Assembly: GCA_019096155.1 (NCBI GenBank)
Contig: JAHCVI010000001.1
Location: 11,284,001 to 11,348,000 of the forward strand
DNA length: 64,000 nt
Reading direction: 5' to 3'
DNA from: Staphylotrichum longicolle
Taxonomy: Eukaryota > Ascomycota > Sordariomycetes > Sordariales > Chaetomiaceae
A program made the position numbers and the translations under genes. Positions within the stretch are counted from its first letter, which is position 1, and every line of letters starts with the position of its first letter. This document shows, in pieces, positions 59,272 through 64,000 of the stretch. The notes beneath the pieces were generated by a model that searched no databases, had not been told where the DNA came from, and saw only the letters and a list, made by a program, of their open reading frames with translations.

Positions 59272-61708
59272 ATGAAGGAAGCTTCCAGTCCACAGCCCAC
59301 ATCGCATGGCGGCCCTCATCGCTCGTCGAGACGACCCGATTCGCACCCGGTTCCCGTAACCGATCTACCTTCGAAAACCAGCAATGGCGGCGCCCCGTCT
59401 TCCTCGCTCGCCGGCGGCCCTGGCATCCCTGGCGATGCCAATGGCGGACTCTCGTCTGCCGACCCGGACAGTAGTAGTAGTCCCCGCGCCCTCAATACAT
59501 CGCAGGCTGCACAACCGGGGGCTGTCGTAGGCGCCGACGGCGAGAAGCAAGATGCCAAGAAAGAAAAGAAGCCCGTCATGCAGCGGTTCTTGCACACGTT
59601 CAAGCAGATCCTCTTCTGCTCCAAGATTAATGTGTTGCTTGTCTTCGTGCCCGTCGGCATCGCCGTCGCCCAGGTCCACAGCCTGTCGCCCGGCATCATC
59701 TTCGCCATGAATGCCATCGCCATCGTCCCGCTGGCCGGTCTCCTGAGCTTCGCCACCGAGTCGGTGGCCCACAGACTCGGAGACTCGCTCGGCGCTCTGC
59801 TGAACGTAACGTTTGGCAACGCCGTCGAGCTGATTATCTTGTGAGCTGGCTTCCAAAGTGATTGCTGGGACCCCGAGCTAACGGATTCGCAGCATGTACG
59901 TACCTGCAAGCACAGCTCACCCGGCAGCCCAGCTGCATTGGGTATCCTCCAGGCGAAAATTTGTTACTAACTGGGCCGTAGCATCGCGCTCGTCAAGAAT
60001 GAAATCCGCATCGTCCAGGCCTCGCTGCTCGGCTCTATTTTGGCCAACCTGCTGCTTATCCTGGGCATGTCTTCTTTCCTCGGCGGCCTACGCTTCCGCG
60101 AGCAGGTTAGTGTTTGTGTGTGTCTTATCTCGACCGAGTCGATGCTGACCAGCCCAGATCTACAACAGCACCGTTACACAGATGAGTGCTTGTCTGCTGA
60201 GTCTTAGCGTCATCAGCCTGGTTCTGCCGACCGCGTTCCACGCGTCCTTCAGCGACTATGACCTTGCCGATGAGCAGTCTCTCAAGATCAGCCGTGGCAC
60301 CAGTGTTGTGAGTACCCCACTACCTCCTTCTGTCTACGCAAAGCTGACTGGTTAGATTCTCCTCCTGGTGTATATCGTGTACCTGCTCTTCCAGCTCATC
60401 TCGCACTCGTACTTGTACGAGTCGACGCCGCAGCACATCATCGATGAGGAGGCCACGCCCGGCCCCGTTGCCAACTGGCTCGACTCGTCCAGCTCCGACA
60501 GCAGCTCATCGAGCGACTCGGACTCGTCTGACTCGGACCACTCTCGAGAAACCATGTCGAAGCGGATGAGACGGGTCATGCATCGCCGTCGGAGATCAAG
60601 TCTGGCCTCGGCTGAGGCCGGGGAGCACACCCCCAGCTTCCCTCGCACGCCGTCGACCGAGGATCCCAATTCGGAAGAGTCGTCGTCCCGGCCGCGTATT
60701 CAGCAGCGGAAGTCGAGCACTGGCACTGCTGAGGAGATGGAGGACGAAAAGTCCCACCGCCATGGGAAGCGCCACCGCCATCGGCTGCCGCGACGGAAGC
60801 ACCGCAAGCACAAGCACAGGTCGCAGCTGACTGCCTCTCCGGAAGCTGTGGGCGAAACCATCGAGGAACAAACCGAGACCGAAGCTGCGGGCCGCCGAGT
60901 CGAGTTTGCTCCCGACGTGGCCGAAGCCGAGTCTGGACAGCCACGCACCCGCAGCCCCTTCCAGGGACTGCGCAGCATGTCGTTCCGCCCCGTCGTCAGC
61001 AGCCTTGCGCCGGCTGTTTTTACGCAGCCGCCCGCCGCTGACGCGCCGGTTGTACCTGCTGGCCCGGTTCCTCGTGTGCGCTACGGCATCCGCCGGACGA
61101 ACTCTCTGCCGGACCGCCTGAGCCAGTACTATCGCGCCCCCGGCGCCATGATGCCCTCGCAGATCCCACTGGCCCATGCCCCTGTTACGGCCATGGCCGA
61201 GGAGGAGCACGCCGACCAGCTCTCTCGCACGGCGGCCGTCATTCTGTTGCTCGTGTCGACGGCCTTGGTCGCCGTCTGCGCCGAGTTCATGGTCGACTCG
61301 ATCAACGGTCTCGTCGAGACGAGCAGCATCGGCGAGATCTTTATCGGCCTGATCATCCTGCCCATTGTGGGCAACGCGGCCGAGCACGTCACGGCCATCA
61401 CGGTGGCCATGAAGAACAAGATGGACCTGGCCATTGGCGTCGCCGTCGGCAGCTCGATCCAGATTGCGCTCTTCATCACGCCGCTTGTCGTCATCATCGG
61501 GTGGGCCATGGACCGCGAGATGACGCTCTACTTTACGCTGTTTGAGACGGTGTGCCTGTTTGTTTCGGCGTTCATCACCAATTTCCTGGTGCTGGACGGT
61601 CGCAGTAACTACCTGGAGGGCGCGCTGTTGATGTCGACGTATGTCATCATCGGTGTGGTGGCCTTCTTTTACCCGAACGAGCGGGATGCCAGCGCCTGGG
61701 GTGCTTAA
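59272..61708 (+). CDS. Vacuolar Ca2+/H+ exchanger (CAX, Vcx1-like)
   Basis: Proton-driven antiporter that stores cytosolic Ca2+ in the vacuole. Exons 59272-59840, 59893-59895, 59982-60105, 60158-60307, 60356-61708; all phases agree, 732 aa. The Ser/Pro-rich N-terminal region (about 100 residues) is followed by FLHTFKQILFCSKINVLLVF. The first cation-selection repeat is NVTFGNAVELIIFIIAL, the second ILPIVGNAAEHVTAITVAMK, with conserved acidic residues in both. Further blocks: VQASLLGSILANLLLILGM, and GVAVGSSIQIALFITPL. Between the two halves lies a hydrophilic loop of about 220 residues, rich in Ser/Asp, then Arg/His/Lys (HGKRHRHRLPRRKHRKHKHR), a likely regulatory segment. Yeast Vcx1 has a much shorter loop. 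Frame intact. The second exon is only three nucleotides long. Confidence 0.93.
59893..59895 (+). other. Predicted 3-nt microexon (CAT) of the CAX gene
   Basis: Flanked by intron 59841-59892 (GTGAGC, branch GCTAAC, CGCAG) and intron 59896-59981 (GTACGT, branch TACTAAC, CCGTAG). Including it gives ELIIFIIAL, the same spacing as ELIVSIIAL in yeast Vcx1. Skipping it removes one Ile but keeps the frame. Confidence 0.65.
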
Positions 61709-62779
61709 TCGGGGTAAAAAGGGGCTCCAGTCTTTGGGCTGTTGGAGCTCGGATGGGAGGGATCAGGGGTTTGACGGTATCGACTTGAGCAAATCCTCTT
61801 GAACTAGGAGGTGAATCTTGGTGTCTAAATTGACGATTCTTTCCATCAATCATTTATTGGAGTTTCTGAATGTGACTTGCAAGGCTGGTAAATACAATGG
61901 CGAATGAGCGGAAGGCGAGGCGGCTGCATCTTTCTCGAACATGCATGGAATGCTGTAATGGACTTCATCTCATGCATGGCGTGAATGTGCATGAGCTTTC
62001 TGAAGTGCAGGTGTCGTCAACGACAGAGGCTGCAGTTTTGCTCGAGGTTGTTCTGAATGAACACCATTGTACACAGCCCATCTCTCGATGCACTTGATCC
62101 ACCAGATATTCCAACATCTCGCCGGCATTTCTCTGAGAGTGAAGCTCTCGGGTAAGACTCCCATCTCACCAACAGAGGGGCGACGTGAACGATGCCGAGC
62201 TTGGAGGACCCGGTTGGCGTCACGTCAGCCGGTGGTGCTGGGGTAAACCGGGGTAAACGAGAGGCCGCCAGTGGCGGCGTGAGTGCTGTGGGACACCAAT
62301 TCCGGGAACCTCTTGGCGGGTTTGCACAGCCCGTCTTGGGGGACTTTGCTGAGGGGTGCTTCTTCCTCGGGCCAATCTCCACAGTGTCAGCACCTCATTC
62401 ATCATTCATTTTCAACACCCAGGTCAGGTCCACGTGGCGTAAGAGCAGGTATATCTGACCATCTTCACTGACCGACCGACCAACTGACCGGCATCAGACT
62501 GTGCACGCACCGGATTTGGAGTTGGATTTGGAATTGGAGTTGGATTGGCTGAATAAAGAGACCAGTTAACTTGGTTGACTGACATCAATTGACGACCAAC
62601 ATTTTCCCTTGTTGGCCATTCCAAGTAAGTGGCTTGGACAGATCAAGACGTTCATCTCATAACAAACACGACTTCAACCCTCCCGCCCAAACGTGGGACT
62701 CTTCCTCTTCCTGCCGCATTTCCATTCTCCATTAACAGTACACACTCACTCACACATGCACCCCAGAACCACAGCAGAT
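61709..62779. other. Intergenic between the CAX and SPRY genes
   Basis: No coding frame. Near 62515-62545 there is a short imperfect repeat of TTGGAGTTGGATT-like units. Leader of the SPRY gene at the end. Confidence 0.5.
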
Positions 62780-64000
62780 ATGTGTTTCGGCAGCAAGAAC
62801 GACGCCGGCGACACCGACGCGCCCCGCCCTGCCCAGGGCCAGCAGTCGTACGCCCCGGAGCCCAAGAGGGCGAGCGTGCCGCCTCAGTATCACCAGCAAC
62901 AGCAACAGCCACAGCCACAGCAGCAATACCAGCAGCAGCAGTACCAGCAGCAGCCGGCGAACCACGAGTATGCCCCGCCCTCGGGCCCGCCTCCGTCGCA
63001 CCACCCGCCACCGGTGAGCTCGGGGCGTGACGAGTTTGCCCCGCCGCCTGGTCCGCCGCCGTCGCAGAGGCCAGTCGGGAATGAGTATGCTCCGCCTTCG
63101 GGTCCGCCGCCGGGTCATAGGGTCGACGACTACGCTCCCCCTGCCGGACCGCCGCCAGGGCAGAGACATGATGATTACGCTCCTCCTTCCGGGCCTCCGC
63201 CATCTCAGAGACACGATGATTACGCCCCTCCTGCGGGACCCCCTCCAGGCCAGAGGCATGACGACTACGCACCCCCTTCGGGTCCTCCCCCGTCGCACAG
63301 GCCCCATGACGACCTGAGCTACGTCGCGCCGCCGCCCGGCCCGCCCCCGGCCGACAACAAACCCAAGCATGAGTGGTACGTCTCCCCCCTCGCCCTTTCC
63401 CCCTTTCCCGACAAAACCCCACTGACAACCGCCCCCCAGGGAGACGTTGGTGCCCGACACCTCCCTCTTCCCGCCTCCCCCGTCCTTCTTCTCGGGCTTC
63501 GACCGCTCGCCGGCTAACAACGCCACCGAGGCGGAAGCCGAGGCCGGCGAGGCCTGGTGCGCGCAGCACCCGCTCACGGCGCCCATCACGCTCGACCCGC
63601 CCGCGGCCGCCGCGCTCGCCGCGCACAACCCGCGCCTGATGCAGCCCGACGGCTTCCGCGGCAGCCTGACGTACTCCGCGCCGGGCCTCTGGACGGGCCA
63701 CACCACGCGCGACGCCTGCGACTCCACCATCATCGCCTACCCGCCGCTCTACGCCGTGACGCTGCACTCCCCGCTCGCGCCGCACAACGCCCAGAACGGG
63801 GGGGTCAAGACGATCTACTACGAGGTCCAGCTCACGTCGGCGCGCAACCGCCCGCAGGGCGACATCTGCGTGGCGCTGGGCTTCACGGCGCTGCCCTACC
63901 CCTCCTTCCGCATGCCGGGCTGGCACCGCGGCTCGCTGGCCGTGCACGGCGACGACGGGCACAAGTTCATCAACGACCGGTGGGGCGGCAAGGCCTTCAC
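62780..64000 (+). CDS. SPRY-domain protein with proline-rich repeats, cut by window edge
   Basis: Likely membrane-traffic or ubiquitin-adaptor related, as are fungal SPRY proteins of the Ssh4/Ear1 kind, but the link is inference. Exons 62780-63375 and 63440 onward, with a 64-nt intron (GTACGT ... CCCCAG). The start MCFGSKNDAGD is a common fungal beginning and is chosen over the upstream in-frame ATG at 62756. Residues 35-60 are Gln-rich. A tandem Pro repeat (YAPPSGPPPS type) follows to about residue 190. The SPRY part begins after the splice: ETLVPDTSLFPPP, GFRGSLTYSAPGLW, then IYYEVQLTSA, ICVALGFTALPYPSFRMPGW, GSLAVHGDDGHKF. The rest of the domain lies beyond the window. Confidence 0.78.
62961..63351 (+). 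repeat. 45-nt tandem repeat coding for proline-rich units
   Basis: Units of 15 residues such as DDYAPPAGPPPGQRH alternate with DDYAPPSGPPPSQRH. The central four copies form a 90-nt higher-order pair; outer copies are more diverged. Confidence 0.9.

Overview
The window reads as nuclear DNA of a filamentous ascomycete, most likely a Sordariomycete close to Sordariales/Chaetomiaceae. It is GC-rich. Most introns are 48-100 nt with GTRNGY donors and CTAAC/CTGAC branch sites. The gene content is typical of that group: KEX2, SNX4, MDM38/LETM1, ADK2, DLD1, a vacuolar Ca2+/H+ exchanger, a Clr5-domain protein, a DUF6594 membrane protein and a PhoD-like phosphatase. No virus, transposon, tRNA or rRNA gene was recognised. 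Species assignment is inference from protein resemblance.

Layout. 1-0.8 kb: damaged 3' end of a P-loop kinase-like gene. 0.8-8.7 kb: no gene seen. 8.7-10.2 kb (-): family 2 polysaccharide synthase (GT2). 10.2-20.06 kb: almost 10 kb with no gene seen. 20.06-21.6 kb (+): lineage-conserved hypothetical protein. 23.4-25.5 kb (+): amidase. 26.2-28.4 kb (+): Clr5/AT-hook protein. 28.9-31.0 kb (+): D-lactate dehydrogenase. 31.5-33.4 kb (-): secreted GH76. 34.9-35.8 kb (-): mitochondrial adenylate kinase. 37.4-39.2 kb (+): LETM1/Mdm38. 39.9-41.5 kb (+): sorting nexin 4. 42.2-43.5 kb (-): DUF6594 protein. 44.0-46.0 kb (+): intron-bearing gene with a retropepsin-like domain. 46.6-49.3 kb (-): kexin. 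51.8-57.6 kb (+): PhoD-like phosphatase with a long disordered N-terminus. 59.3-61.7 kb (+): CAX exchanger. 62.8 kb to the end (+): SPRY protein, cut by the window edge.

How the genes relate. Three mitochondrial genes (DLD1, ADK2, MDM38) lie within 10 kb, and ADK2/MDM38 are divergent. Kexin, SNX4, CAX and the SPRY protein all belong to the Golgi/endosome/vacuole system. This is loose neighbourhood, not an obvious cluster, and there is no secondary-metabolite backbone gene.

The most notable observations are: (1) a predicted 3-nt exon in the CAX gene, supported by two full sets of splice signals and by the expected protein; (2) a 17-nt exon in the amidase; (3) a single-copy cellular gene with a retropepsin-like DTG domain; (4) an acidic 59-codon in-frame extension after the SNX4 stop; (5) a 357-nt PhoD intron that stays open for 113 codons; (6) repeated one-base frame breaks, mostly at homopolymers or GC-rich runs, in at least seven otherwise well-conserved genes. 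The last point most likely reflects assembly indels and should be settled before any of these genes is called a pseudogene.
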